Below are positions 1 to 10,700 of a stretch of DNA of 64,000 nt, piece by piece. The notes beneath the pieces are model-generated. The model saw nothing but the letters and a program-made list of their open reading frames with translations, did no database searches and was not told the origin of the DNA. Positions within the stretch are counted from its first letter, which is position 1. Each line of letters begins with the position of its first letter. The stretch spans positions 155,500,501 through 155,564,500 of the forward strand of contig CM075670.1 in the NCBI GenBank assembly GCA_037962975.1, read 5' to 3'. This DNA comes from Clitoria ternatea (lineage: Eukaryota; Streptophyta; Magnoliopsida; Fabales; Fabaceae). A program made the position numbers and the translations under genes.

Positions 1-1
1 A

Positions 2-388
2 GGTGATGGGCCTTTTCAAATTCTCAAGAAAATTAATAATAATGCTTATGTCCTAGATCTACCAGGAGATTATGGTGTGAGTGCTTCTTTTAATATAACT
101 GATTTGTCTCCCTTTGATATAGATGATGAGGATGATGCCTTTGATTTGAGGACAAATCCTTTTGAAGAGGGGGAGCATAATGTGGACATATCCAAGGAAG
201 ACCCTCACATTACATTGGAGAAAGGACTTGAAGCATATAGAGGTCCCCTCACAAGGGTAAAGACCAAACGGGCCAAAGAGAGCATCCATAAAGCCATTTT
301 CTCTTTTCTCTCTTCTAGTGGGCCTAAGCCCAATAAGGAAGCTATGAGGATCTATGTGTACTTTACTTGTAATATACTTTCTAAATAG
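2..388 (+). CDS. 3' end of Ty3/gypsy polyprotein (integrase C-terminal region), partial
   Basis: An open frame enters from the left window edge and stops at TAG 386-388. The first residues (GDGPFQILKKINNNAYVLDLP) followed by SASFNITDLSPF match the tail that follows the integrase core in plant Ty3/gypsy polyproteins, where a GPF..L..I..NAY..DLP strand leads into FNVSDLSPF. It continues with an acidic stretch, LRTNPFEEGEHN, and a basic GPLTRVKTKRAKES segment, a combination I associate with CRM/Reina-type chromoviruses. In an intact element this protein would join cDNA to host DNA in the nucleus. No stop interrupts the visible part. The catalytic core lies outside the window, so clade and functionality are uncertain. 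Confidence 0.7.
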   Translation, partial: GDGPFQILKKINNNAYVLDLPGDYGVSASFNITDLSPFDIDDEDDAFDLRTNPFEEGEHNVDISKEDPHITLEKGLEAYRGPLTRVKTKRAKESIHKAIFSFLSSSGPKPNKEAMRIYVYFTCNILSK

Positions 389-410
389 TTTCTCTAGGCT
401 TATAGGATAG

Positions 411-513
411 ATTTGGGCCTTGCAAGGTCAAATGGGCCACTTTTGGGCCTTGTACTTTTCCTTTTGGGCCATGTATAGGCCATTTGCTCATCTTTTCTCT
501 TAATGGGCCTTGG
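411..513 (+). promoter_or_regulatory. Cluster of TGGGCC motifs upstream of a TATA box
   Basis: TGGGCC occurs near 413, 431, 443, 463 and 504, with a degenerate copy (TAGGCC) near 476, all within about 100 bp. TGGGCY is the plant site II element bound by TCP-class factors. Its place 50-150 bp upstream of the TATA box is what a U3 enhancer would show. Confidence 0.45.
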
Positions 514-564
514 AGTCATGATCAAGCCCACTCTTCTAGTCCTTGGCCGAAATACTCCATGGCC

Positions 565-572
565 TATATAAG
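565..572 (+). promoter_or_regulatory. TATA box (TATATAAG)
   Basis: TATATAAG sits between the TGGGCC cluster and a pyrimidine-rich leader, as in the U3/R junction of plant LTRs. Confidence 0.5.
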
Positions 573-999
573 GGCTTCTCCTTTTGTAATCAAGCACCAT
601 TAATTCATTTGCAAAATTTGAGAGCACTTAAGTGTTTCCTAGTGAGAGATTCTCCTCCTTCTCTCTAGAATTTGAGAGTTCTCTCAAGCTCTTATCCAAG
701 GGGTTTCTCCTTCCCTTGGTGGTGAGTGGAGTTATCTTCCTCCACCTTAGGAAGTGGCCTCCAACCTTTCCCTCTCCCTTTTTTTAAGCCTTCCTCCATT
801 GTCCACCTTCTCTTCTTCCATTTCCACTCTCTTTTCCTTTGTTTTTATGTCACTCTCCTCTAGTTTAGGCTTTAGTTTTTCAGTTTCCCTTGCCTTGAAG
901 AAGAAGTCTCAAGCTTGCTTTGAAGGAAGATAGGAGAAAGAGCCCTAGATCCATCTCTCTTCAAGAAAGTGCATGAAGAGCCTACATCAATAATTCAAC

Positions 1000-2225
1000 T
1001 GATTGTTACATGTTGATATTATCGAGTTAATGCATGTAAAGGGCCGAGTGATATCTGATGGATTCCGATCGGTATGGATCTTGTGTGTGTTCTGGCTGAT
1101 TGGTATTGCCCTGACTATAATTGTTGCCATGTATAATTGTGCATATATATATGTATATTGTTGTATAAATGTGAGGCAACCTGAGTCAGTATCTATCATT
1201 TAAAATTTAAGATACTCACCCCTGCTGTGGCAACTTTCAGTGAACATCTCTCGTAACGAGGATTGGAGGAGGAGCTGAAATGCCGGGTGAAGTGCTGATG
1301 CACTATGGAATATCATGACTGTGCATATGCTGTTTATAGTGTTTTGAGTTAAGCCTTGGCCGGCTCGTGTGGAAGCATGACTTCGTGATTGTAAAATTGT
1401 GATATACACTTCTATATGTATATATGCCTATGCTTATGCCATGTTGCATGTCTATCTCATGCTGTGAAATATCAGGGTGATCCTTATATATATGTGCGTT
1501 CATATTCCCGAATGTGTAGGAAATAACATAACTCAATATGAAGGAAGCTAATTCATGGTCTAGAGGGCGAGTTTACGATTCTGTCACCGAGTGAGAGAGA
1601 TTCAGATGTTCTGAGTGAGTGAAATTAGATAGCCCCGAGTAGGGATTGGCGTAGAAGACTGCTCCAACGACAAGCTGTTAGGATTCGGAGTTGAGAGTCT
1701 AGAGATGCTTTCCGAGTGACAACTATTAGGATTTCCCCGAGCGTAGAATAATTAATGATACCCGAGTGAAAACTAAGTAAAATACCCCGAGTAACAAAGA
1801 GGACGCGGAGGTTGTTCTGAGTGAGGAGTTCTCATAGATTCCGAGTGAGTGATAGTAAGGACCACTCCCGTATTATTCGTGCATGTGTTCTGATTGTTAA
1901 AGCTGTAGAATAAATTACGTTTCCGAGTGAACTGAGATCAGATTCTTCCGAGTGAATTAGGTGCTGGAATCCGAGTGCGGAATACCGAGTGAATTGAGCG
2001 AATTCCGAGAGAAGTTTCGCTTGAGCGAGTATGCATTGCTGCATGTTCGCCTAAGCGATTTCCCCCTTCCTTCCGCTGTCAGCTCCTCTAAATTGGTTTT
2101 CTCTCTTTTGTTCTTCTTCTCCTCTCATTTCTTGTGCCATGGCATTCTGATCTTCTTTTTATTGTGAAAAGAAATTTTTTTCCTCTATTTTACTGTCTAT
2201 GATTCATTTACATTAGGGTGTTATA
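1000..2225 (+). mobile_element. Fragment of a Tekay-type LTR (family E)
   Basis: From about 1000 the sequence aligns by eye with the right part of the B and D LTRs: a GCCGAGTGA..GGATTCCGATCGGT block, then GATACTCACCCCTGCTGTGG ending in TTTCAG at 1240, then a CTTGGCCGGCTC block, then a run of CCGAGTG motifs and CGCTTGAGCG dyads, ending in GGGTGTTATA at 2225 (GGGTGTTACA in its relatives). No primer-binding site follows, so this is a 3' or solo LTR remnant. Its left half is missing, replaced by the 1-989 element. Confidence 0.65.
1560..2060 (+). repeat. CCGAGTG motif array with CGCT-type dyads in LTR E
   Basis: CCGAGTGA and one-base variants recur at irregular intervals (for example near 1588, 1633, 1760, 1787, 1839, 1923, 1948, 1985). 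The run ends in two dyads, TCGCTTGAGCGA near 2018 and TCGCCTAAGCGA near 2047. Spacer sequences are unrelated, so this is not a tandem satellite. Confidence 0.6.
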
Positions 2226-2801
2226 AAGAAAGTTACCTTAAATCTCTGAAGAAATGATGAATTGGCAACAAGAAATGACTCACGAAGAAGCAGCGTTCAA
2301 AAGGCAGTTTAAACACTAAAACGCAGAGTGGAAGATGAAGCAAAATGTTCCCTCTCCTAAGAGTTTACCTATTTATAGGCATGGCTTGGGGGGAAATAAG
2401 CGAAACCTCAAAAATTTCAAAAATGCACCTCAAGACCGTTAGATGAATCTCAAGGCAGGCATTTCCTGGGCCGTATTTTCAAAATCCAAGGCCCATGGTA
2501 ATAACGTCGAAAACGTATTCCAACTGCCATTCCACGCATTTATGTCCCATCATTGGAATGGCAATCGTTACGAGGGCATACGTGGCAATGAGAGATTGAA
2601 GCGGCAAAATGCAGTTTCGAGGCGCTTTGATGACAGGCGTGGCAAGTAATGACAAAAACAATAAATGCATGAAAACATTTGTCCATAAATTCAGAACTAG
2701 CAAACACCGCCTAAACCCATGCCTATAAAAGCTAAACATAACAAAGTGATATAGCTTATTAAAGTGACTCCGCTAGTCACTCTAACAAGCTAGGGGGCAG
2801 A
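2226..2801. other. Unassigned non-coding DNA between LTR E and F
   Basis: No coding frame of note. It ends in a purine-rich CTAGGGGGCAGA directly before TGATCCGG at 2802, which resembles a polypurine tract beside an LTR start. It may be the 3' untranslated part of the element that owns F. Confidence 0.3.
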
Positions 2802-2939
2802 TGATCCGGTCCCAACACCGGCCCCCAAGAGCATGGTTTTAATGCTTTGCCAGATCAGCATTTCAAACAGAAGAAGTATGTTTCAAATCCCTTATAATTA
2901 CTCTTATACGGAGTACATGCCTTAAAAACGTACTCACCA

Positions 2940-3180
2940 CTCCGCCAAGAAAGCAATTTAGTTAGGCGGAATATGTCACATCTTATTGTGAAAGTATCTT
3001 TTAAACGAAGTGCATGACCAAAAGGACATTCATGTTACTCCGCCAAGGCTTGTGACTCCGCCCAGGTATGTTACTCCGCCAAAGCCTATTACTCCACCAA
3101 GGCGGAAAGTATTAAAAACTTGTACACATGTATATAAAGTACTTCCAGTGCACACTACTCCGCCAAGCCAAAAGCTTAAC
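2940..3180 (+). repeat. CTCCGCC motif array
   Basis: ACTCCGCC, usually followed by AAG or CAG, recurs at about 2940, 3039, 3056, 3074 and 3160, with a variant (ACTCCACC) near 3092, and the reverse motif GGCGGA occurs near 2966 and 3101. A further pair lies near 3640-3660. Part is frame-compatible (VTPPR-type repeats), but the non-coding copies argue against a protein repeat. Confidence 0.5.
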
Positions 3181-3726
3181 ACAGGTGGAATACTAAAATC
3201 CTCATATTGCGAGCGAGCCCATACATATAACCCCGGCACGAGATTGACTCTGTCTTGAGAGGTTGAAAATGGAAAACACGCTGTCACACATAAGAGGGAA
3301 CAACAAATAAAATAATGAAGCATTAACGCTTTCCAAGTGAGTGGAAATACCCACTGCAGTGATGGTGCTTATAAACGGCATAGGGGCCCACTACCTTTCT
3401 TGTATTATGCCTGAAAATAAGGAATGGGTCCTACCAATAATAGAGCTTCAGTAACAGGTATATAAACCTCAGCAAAAAGGTATAAGGGGAGACCCTTAAT
3501 TCTAAACCTTACACTCATACGTGCATAATTCTCTTAGATTTGCTTTCTAAGTCAAAACAGTACTTCAAAATACTGACTTAAGCGTCGGAGAATAATTGTA
3601 GGTACAACCACCAATTGTGTCAAGGAAAAGGAGACTATTCCAGGCGGACTACTACACCGCCACAGAGAGCATTGTACCACGTCCCTATATGCAAAGAGTA
3701 CTCCATATTTGTATCTGTACAAAGAC

Positions 3727-3731
3727 CTTTC
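3727..3731. repeat. Left target-site duplication of element A (CTTTC)
   Basis: CTTTC precedes the 5' LTR and CTTTT (16088-16092) follows the 3' LTR. One transition separates them. Confidence 0.7.
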
Positions 3732-3904
3732 TGTAACATCCCTGTTTTTAGAAAAAGTTTTACCCTTGTAAATTTTGAATTATGGAGAGTTGTAAGTAAG
3801 AATAAGTCAATATATACCCTGTTGATGGTCTGTGGTATCTCAAAAATGTCATTTTTATGCATAATAATAGAATTTATATGGATCATTAGTGAAATTATGC
3901 AAAA

Positions 3905-4535
3905 ACCGAGTGAAAAGGACTCTGTTCCGAGTAACAGAGAGGAATTCCGAGTGAAGAAATGAAATTCCGAGTGAAGGAATGAAATTTCGAGTGAAGGAGT
4001 GAAATTCCGAGTCAAAACACCCTAGAAAGGCCCGTTTTCGAGTCAAACATTGCCAATGCTTCCTTTTCTGAAGGAAATTCCTCTGATTGAAGCATTCCGA
4101 GTGAAAGAATACATGTATATTTATGTTTATGTTGATTTGATGCTTCCTACCGACTGGAGTGTGTTGTGGAATCAATTGGGAAGGATTCCGAATGGTTTCG
4201 TATGTATTTGCTTAAGAAACCGAGTGGAAAATGGTAAAAGGAACCCATTCCGAGAGAAATGTAAGAGGCTGAGCCAATTCCGAGTGAGATATACTCTACT
4301 GGACCAAAACCGAGTGAGAGTCGTACGTGTAGGTCTTGTTCTGAGAGGTAATGGCTTAAATAAACCTTAATTGGGAAATATAGTTGAAGAAGTTGGCCAA
4401 AAACCGAGTGAACCAAGTGAATGAAGACTCGGATTTCCGAGTGAAAACTCTCAGAAAGAGAGGACTCGGTCTGGACAGATATTACCGAGTGAGAAACCGA
4501 GTACCTGAGTCGGTTTCAAAGGAATTCCGAGCGAG
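3905..4535 (+). repeat. Forward CCGAGTGA motif array in A LTR
   Basis: CCGAGTGA or a one-base variant recurs at least a dozen times (near 3907, 3948, 3968, 4101, 4220, 4282, 4310, 4404, 4438, 4486, 4498, 4529). Spacers differ in length and sequence. The 3' LTR copy (12410-13040) has several of the same sites changed to CTGAGTGA, a C-to-T change at the CG. Confidence 0.8.
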
Positions 4536-4555
4536 GACTTGAAGACTCGCTCAAG

Positions 4556-4569
4556 CGAGCCTTGTATTT
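4556..4569. repeat. 14-bp dyad CTCGCTCAAGCGAG in A LTR
   Basis: Six-base arms CTCGCT/AGCGAG around a central CA. It is repeated in the 3' LTR at 13047-13060. It sits just upstream of the TATTTAAA boxes and equals the unit amplified in element C. Confidence 0.7.
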
Positions 4570-4750
4570 ATTGACTCGGAAGAAGAATTCCAGTCGGCAT
4601 AGTGGTTAACCAAGTGGAATTTTCACTCGATATTCAGTGTCAGTTGTGCGTATTGACTTCAATTTTGTCTTTTAATGATTATTTTAATTCAATCATGCGC
4701 ATTATAGCTAGTGGGCGGCCAGAAATGGGCACTGACTCAGCATATCTCCT

Positions 4751-4855
4751 TATTTAAATCTCCATTGCCACTCCATTAACACTCCACTAGCAGCCCACTC
4801 ACAAAAGCTGTTCCCCATTTAGTTTTCCACTTAGCAGCCCACTCCTTATTTAAAC
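4751..4855 (+). promoter_or_regulatory. Duplicated TATTTAAA promoter boxes of element A
   Basis: TATTTAAA occurs at 4751-4758 and 4848-4855, each after a CTCCT or ACTCCT context, with an AGCAGCCCACTC segment repeated between and before them. The second box is followed by a CA-rich start-like region and a CT-rich leader, so transcription probably starts near 4880. Confidence 0.5.
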
Positions 4856-5006
4856 CAGCACAAGGACTCTTAGAGAACACACACACGAAACACACCTCCA
4901 TCATTCTTTTTCCTACAAGTTACTTTCTCTCTCTTTTCTCTTCTGTTTCACTCGGAATTCGTGTAGGACAGTGAAAGGGCACTTCTTCTCCTCCAAGAGC
5001 TCCATA

Positions 5007-5020
5007 AAGGTAAGGGGGTA
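5007..5020 (+). promoter_or_regulatory. Splice-donor-like site in A LTR leader
   Basis: AAAG|GTAAGGGGGTAT closely matches the plant 5' splice consensus, with GT at 5010-5011. The same block lies at the equivalent position of the other LTRs (13511, 22623, 25523, 34618, and GAG|GTAAGC at 56355). Confidence 0.5.
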
Positions 5021-5399
5021 TATTCTTGGGTGCTCTGTGGGAAAACCGAGTGAAGGAAAGGGTTAAGGAACTTGTTCCTCACCTTTCCAGGACAGATTCA
5101 GTGTTGTATGAATTAAATGCCTTAATTGTTATTATTTGTATTTATAAATATATATATTTGTTATTAAATGCATATAATCAGTGATGAATTGTGAAATGAT
5201 ATGAACTGTATTGGACTGAAAATACTAAGCATCATGGGTACCGTGTGATTTCCAGTGAAAAATTATGAATAGAAGATGGATTTAATGATAACAGGTTCTG
5301 TTTTAAGTTAATCCGACCGGTTTTAAATCTATAACAACTCGGTTTTGCTTAGTTTCAATCGGATTCAACCTTAACTGAATGTATTTCATTCTGATAGAA

Positions 5400-6310
5400 T
5401 AAATTTTCACTCGGTAAACAACCTTATTGCACTCGGATAACTTTTCCTAGTTTACTTTCACACGGTCAGCATCTTCCCAGTTGATTTCACTCGGAAAACA
5501 TCATATTTCACTCAGAAAACAATTAGTTTTACCAGACAACACCTTTCAGTGATTTCACTCGGAAAACAATTTATTTTACTCAGCAAACAGTTATTTTCAC
5601 TAAAAGAACTCCTTTCAGTTTGATGTAACTCGGTATATAAAGTCAATTCACCTAGAAGACCTTTCCCAACCTGATTCCACTCAGAATCAGGATTATCTTA
5701 CTCGGATTTATTTTACTCGCATGTGTCTTATTCAGACAAAACCCTTTTCAACTAATTTTACTCGGTAAACTCATGTTTCACTCGGAACTTATATTGAATT
5801 CACTCAGAAAACTCCTTTGAGACTGTGTCACTCAGAATCGTATTTTATTACACTCAGAAATTCATTTTTACTCGGTTTCACCAACATTTTCACTCATGAA
5901 ACTCTTTCTTACTGATTCCACTCGGAAATTATATTTTAATTCACTCAGAAATTTATTTCACTCAGAATTTAAGTTATTTCATTAAGAAAATACTTCTCAG
6001 TTTCTGTTTCACTCGGAAAACATATTAATTTCATTTAGTAAACTCTGCTCATTTTTGTTTCACTCGGATTCATAGTTAATTCATGCGGAAAACTCATTTT
6101 CACTCGGAATCAAACCTGTTTCAGTCGGAAAACAACCTTCCAGTTTATTTTCACTCGGACCCAAACTTGTTTCAGTCGGAAAACAGCTTTCCAGTGTAAT
6201 TTCACTCGGATTTTTAGCCAGATCGTTTGGAAAACCCTTCTCAGCATGATTCCACTCGGAATCATACTTATTGCACTCGGATTTACCCTTGTTTCACTCG
6301 GAAAACTATG
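5400..6310 (-). repeat. Reverse-orientation CACTCGG motif array in A LTR
   Basis: TTCACTCGGA and near variants recur at least fifteen times at roughly 20-70 bp intervals, often followed by AAAACA. This is the reverse complement of the array at 3905-4535, so one LTR holds two opposed arrays flanking the promoter. The 3' LTR copy is 13906-14815. Confidence 0.8.
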
Positions 6311-7232
6311 TTTTTAGTGTTTTTCGCTTGGATTTTCATTTAGAAACTATTCTTAAACATTTTTTTAAATTATTGGGAAGTTATAATTATTATTATCATT
6401 CTTATTCTATTATTATTATTATTCTAATTATTATCAATCTTAATATTGTTATTATTATTATTAGTTTTATTGTTATTAACATTGTTAACGTCTTAATTAT
6501 GAGTATTTACATAAAAAATATATTATTTTACTCTTTATGGAAAATATAATTTTAACCAAGATATAATAGATATATTTCTAAAATAATAAACGAATATCTT
6601 ACAATGTTTAAATAATTGATGGAATTCAAAGAACTTGGGAATGATATGATGAGACTGGAAACACATAAGATACCTAAGGAATCAATTGATAAAATAAATG
6701 CATTTCGCATCATGAAAATATTTTTGAAGAAGAAAAACCTCTAGAGCATACACTTGGTACAATGGAGGACACTCACGTTCGATCTCCATGAAGAATCTTG
6801 GGAGTACAACTGGAACGGCAACCCAATGGAATCAGAGTCGCGCCTGATAGCCAGGTGAGACGATGCAATTCTAGTGTACTTTGACTAAATGACGGAGTGT
6901 AACTATGATCGTAGGGATCCAAGTTCCAAAAAAATATTTAAACGATAAGAACCAATGAGTTCATTTGTACCATATGGAACTTGGGCGGACCCTGGTCGCT
7001 CTAGATGATTGGAATGGAGATATTCCAAAGAATGAGATGAAGAAAAATCGATTTATTGGGCCCACATGCATCATGAGACTTAATCAAAGATAAATCATAA
7101 TAAATTCAATTCATGCATTTTTCATGACGACATGCTTGATTGTTATAAATATGCTAATTGTATGAATTATGTGATATTATTTGTTAATTGGATTATGTCT
7201 GCACCGGATTAACCAATCAGGGTCTTGGGTTA

Positions 7233-7261
7233 TACTCACCCTTACTGTTGATAATTTTCAG
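7233..7261 (+). promoter_or_regulatory. Branch-point/acceptor-like block in A LTR
   Basis: ATACTCACCCTTACTGTTG followed by TTTTCAG, with AG at 7260-7261. Equivalents in other LTRs end at 1240, 16224, 23690, 26914, 36008 and 58279. CTCAC fits the plant branch-point consensus. Confidence 0.5.
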
Positions 7262-7588
7262 AGGAATTAGGAAATCAAGAACCTGAGTATGAAGAACAGC
7301 AATATGCTGAACCAAATGAGAATGCTCCTTAAATAGAATATAAGTATCTGAATATTGACGGATGACTGTATAATATTTAAGGGTGCCTGTGTGCCCCATT
7401 CTGTTAAGAGTACAATTACTTGCAGTTTGTGAATGACTATGTGATCTATATAATATTGCTTCCACTGATATGCCATTATTTTATATAAAAAAAAATATTC
7501 ACTTTTTCTAAAAACTGTTAACACTCTCAGTTAAATAGGATGAACCTGCAGAAGGATTTGTCTTATCTAACCGAGGGTGTTACAAAGG

Positions 7589-7600
7589 TGGTATCAGAGC
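7589..7600 (+). other. Primer-binding site of element A (tRNA-iMet)
   Basis: TGGTATCAGAGC lies four bases past the 5' LTR and is complementary to the 3' end of plant initiator tRNA-Met. It primes minus-strand cDNA synthesis. Confidence 0.9.
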
Positions 7601-7763
7601 ATAGTCGATTCATTAAGCTTGGGGAGTGGACCATTAGGTTTCCACGTACTCTGATAGAAATATTGAACACTCCATAACACCCCTAAGACTAGAATTCCTA
7701 TATGGAATACTCCACATAACATACATTTGAATATTTTGTTGATATTCTTTCAGCAAAATTTCA

Positions 7764-10700
7764 ATGGCACGCCGAAATAACGATCATGTGATAGAGGATC
7801 TTCTTACCAGAATTGTGGAGGTAATAGAACGCCAAGAGTTACCTCATTATTCTTCTAGGCAAAACCAAGGATTAGCTGACTTCCAGAGGAATAATCCTAC
7901 TCAATTCAAAGGAGGCTTTGATCCAGAAGGAGCACAATTATGGATTGAACACCTTGAAAAGATTTTTGCCGCTATGCGATGCTCTGACGAAGACAGGGTA
8001 ACTTTTGTCGTCTTCATGCTGGTTGCAGAAGCAAAACACTGGTGGACTCATACCAGAATCAGATTAACAGCTGAGGGACACTTCCTCACTTGGGGATGAT
8101 TCAGGACAGAGTTTCTCGCCAAATACTTTCCTGAAGATATAAGGAGGCAAAAAGAGCAGGAATTCTTTAATCTGAAACAAGGCAATATGACTGTTGGGGA
8201 GTACGTTGCTAAGTTTGATGAGCTGGCAAAATGTTGTCCCTACTACACCCACATGGGAGAAGCGTCAAGATGCGTAAAGTTTGAAGCAGGATTACGGCAA
8301 GAAATTCGCCAAGTTATATGTTGTCAACAAATTACACAATTCACTACTTTGGTTGACAGATGCCGCATCTTTGAGAATACCTCTAATCTTCGACGACCTG
8401 GAGCGTCTAATCATGGGCCAGAACGACGTATGCCAGATCGACAGCAAAGAAGGGATTTTCGAGTAGATCGGCCATATTTTCGACCTTTCAACTCAGCCAA
8501 CCGAATTCCTCCTAGAGGTCAGGAGAACCAAAGCGGTAAAAACTGCACAATTTGTGGACGGATTGGACATCGTGATGCTGACTGTTGGTACAGAAATAAA
8601 AATAACCAACAACAAGTAACTCAAGGACAGGCAGTACGACCAACAGGTCAAGGAAGTGGAGGATCTACTACAAATACCTCTACCAACAATGTCCCAAGGA
8701 TGCAAAATATTCACCGCGGCAACAATTTCAATCAGAACAATAATCCTAGAAGGCCCAGAAATAACTCTACTGGAAGACCAGGAGGAAATGCTAGAGTTTT
8801 TACCATGAATGGTGCAGAAGTATCACAAGAGAACGATCTTGTGCAAGGTACATGCTTTATAGGAAGTACTCTATTAAATGTATTATATGATTCTGGAGCC
8901 ACTCATTCTTTCATATCTGAGGATTGTGTAAAACATTTAAAGCTTACTACAACCTCTCTGCCTAATAAGATGATTGTCACGACTGCTGCAAATAAGCCCA
9001 TTTGCCCTTCCTGCATGTGTTTGAAATGTCCTCTCAACATCGAAGGGAAAGCTTATCAAGTAGATCTGATATGTTTGCCTTTGATTGATCTAGATATTGT
9101 TCTAGGAATGAATTGGCTTGCTGCCAACCATATTCTGATTGATTGTCATAATAGATCCATCACTCTCGGGTCTACTACATCTCATTGTGATCAAAACACT
9201 GATCCTTGTCCTATTAGCTCAGAAAAGGTAATTCCAGCAAAGGAAGTCCAACTATACATGATCCTTACTGAATCTGAAAGTAAGGCCACTCCTCAAATTG
9301 ACCAGATTCCTGTTGTTCAGGAATTTCCAGAAGTTTTTCCTGATGATATACTAGAGCTACCACCAGAGCGGGAAATTGAGTTCAGTATTGACATTATACC
9401 GGGTGTAGGACCAATCTCTATTGCTCCTTACCGAATGTCACCCTAGGAACTCAGTGAACTTAAAGAACAAATAGAAGAACTTTTAGAGAAAGGAATGATT
9501 AGACCCAGTGTCTCACCTTGGGGAGCACCAGTTCTTCTAGTCAAAAAGAAGGATGGTAGTATGCGGTTATGTGTTGACTATCGTCAGTTGAATAAAGCTA
9601 TAATCAAGAACCGATACCCTCTCCCAAGAATTGATGATTTGATGGACCAATTATGAGGAGCCACTATCTTCTCGAAAATTGATCTACGATCAGGGTATCA
9701 CCAAATCAGAGTGAAGAAAGATGATGTACCCAAAACAGCATTCAAAACACGATATGGACACTATGAGTATCTTGTTATGCCCTTTGGAGTTACCAATGCA
9801 CCTGCTGTCTTTATGGGATACATGAATCGAATCTTCCATGAGTACTTGGACAAATTCATGGTTGTATTCATTGACGATATTCTCGTCTACTCCAAGAGCC
9901 ATGAGGAACACGAGGAGCATCTCCGAATTGTTCTAAATACTTTGCGTGCAAGGCAATTGTACGCCAAGTTTTCAAAATGTGAATTCTGGTTGACAGAAGT
10001 GAAATTTTTAGGACATGTCATCTCTAAGGAAGGAATTGTTGTGGATCCTACAAAGGTAGAAGCTGTACTAAATTGGGAACAACCCAAGAATGTGACGGAA
10101 ATCCGCAGTTTCCTTGGACTGGCTGGATATTATCGTCGATTCATCGAGAATTTCTCTTGAATTGCAACACCTTTAACCAAGCTAACTCGTAAAGATCAAC
10201 CATTTGAATGGACTGACAAATGCGAAAGCAGTTTTACGGAGTTACGCCAACGACTCACTAGTGCACCTGTCTTGATTTTGCCAGATCCTGCCAAGCCATA
10301 TGAAGTGTATTGTGATGCGTCAAGACAAGGACTAGGATGTGTCCTAATGCAAGAAAGAAAGGTTGTTGCTTATGCTTCAAGACAGCTAAGAACGCATGAA
10401 GTTAATTATCCCACACATGACTTGGAATTAGCTACAGTTGTGTTTGCCTTGAAAATCTGGAGACACTACTTGTATGGTACATACTTTGAAGTCTTCAGTG
10501 ATCATAAGAGCTTGAAGTATCTATCCGACCAGAAAGAATTAAATATGCGACAACGTAGATGGATGGAATTCATCAAAGATTATGAATTCGAACTACGATA
10601 TCATCCTGGAAAGGCAAATGTAGTAGCTGATGCACTCAATTGAAAGGCTTTATGTCTATCATATATGATGACAAAGGAGTTAGAATTGATAGAACAGTTT

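Larger units (their letters stand above)
389..989 (+). mobile_element. Probable LTR of the element ending at 388
   Basis: This non-coding stretch follows the polyprotein stop and has promoter-like content: repeated TGGGCC motifs, then a TATA box at 565-572, then a CT-rich leader. Homology to a Tekay-type LTR (E) begins near 1000, so this sequence must end about 985-999; an end in CA at 989 is a guess. I could not place its 5' boundary or a target duplication. Confidence 0.45.
2802..3731 (+). mobile_element. Probable LTR F, left part (continues at 16088-16171)
   Basis: It starts TGATCC after a G-rich tract, has TATA-like boxes near 3131 and 3458, and carries repeated CTCCGCC motifs. It is interrupted at 3731 by element A. 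The continuation at 16088-16171 ends ...AACAGTTCA, giving a TG...CA unit of about 1 kb once A and its duplication are removed. No second copy is in the window, so the LTR call is provisional. Confidence 0.35.
3732..7584 (+). repeat. Element A 5' LTR (3853 bp)
   Basis: Begins TGTAACATCCC and ends GGGTGTTACA, matching 12234-16087 along its length. Internal order: a forward CCGAGTGA array (3905-4535), one CTCGCT-CA-AGCGAG dyad (4556-4569), two TATTTAAA boxes, a strong splice-donor-like site at 5010, a reverse CACTCGG array (5400-6310), an ATT-rich segment (6365-6500), an acceptor-like site at 7261, and the end. Short open frames inside it have no recognisable product. Confidence 0.95.

Noticed and set aside
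3010..3258. Pro/Thr-rich protein repeat (VTPPR) over the CTCCGCC array
   Set aside because: The same word occurs outside this frame and in reverse orientation in non-coding sequence, so a DNA motif is the simpler reading.
6271..6549. Ile/Asn-rich open frame repeated at 14777-15055
   Set aside because: It is an ATT/TTA-rich segment of the A LTR present in both LTRs; composition explains it.
7589..7600. tRNA gene fragments at TGGTATCAGAGC and TGGCGCCG sites
   Set aside because: Only 12-18 bases match the tRNA 3' end complement, directly after LTRs. They are primer-binding sites, not tRNA genes.
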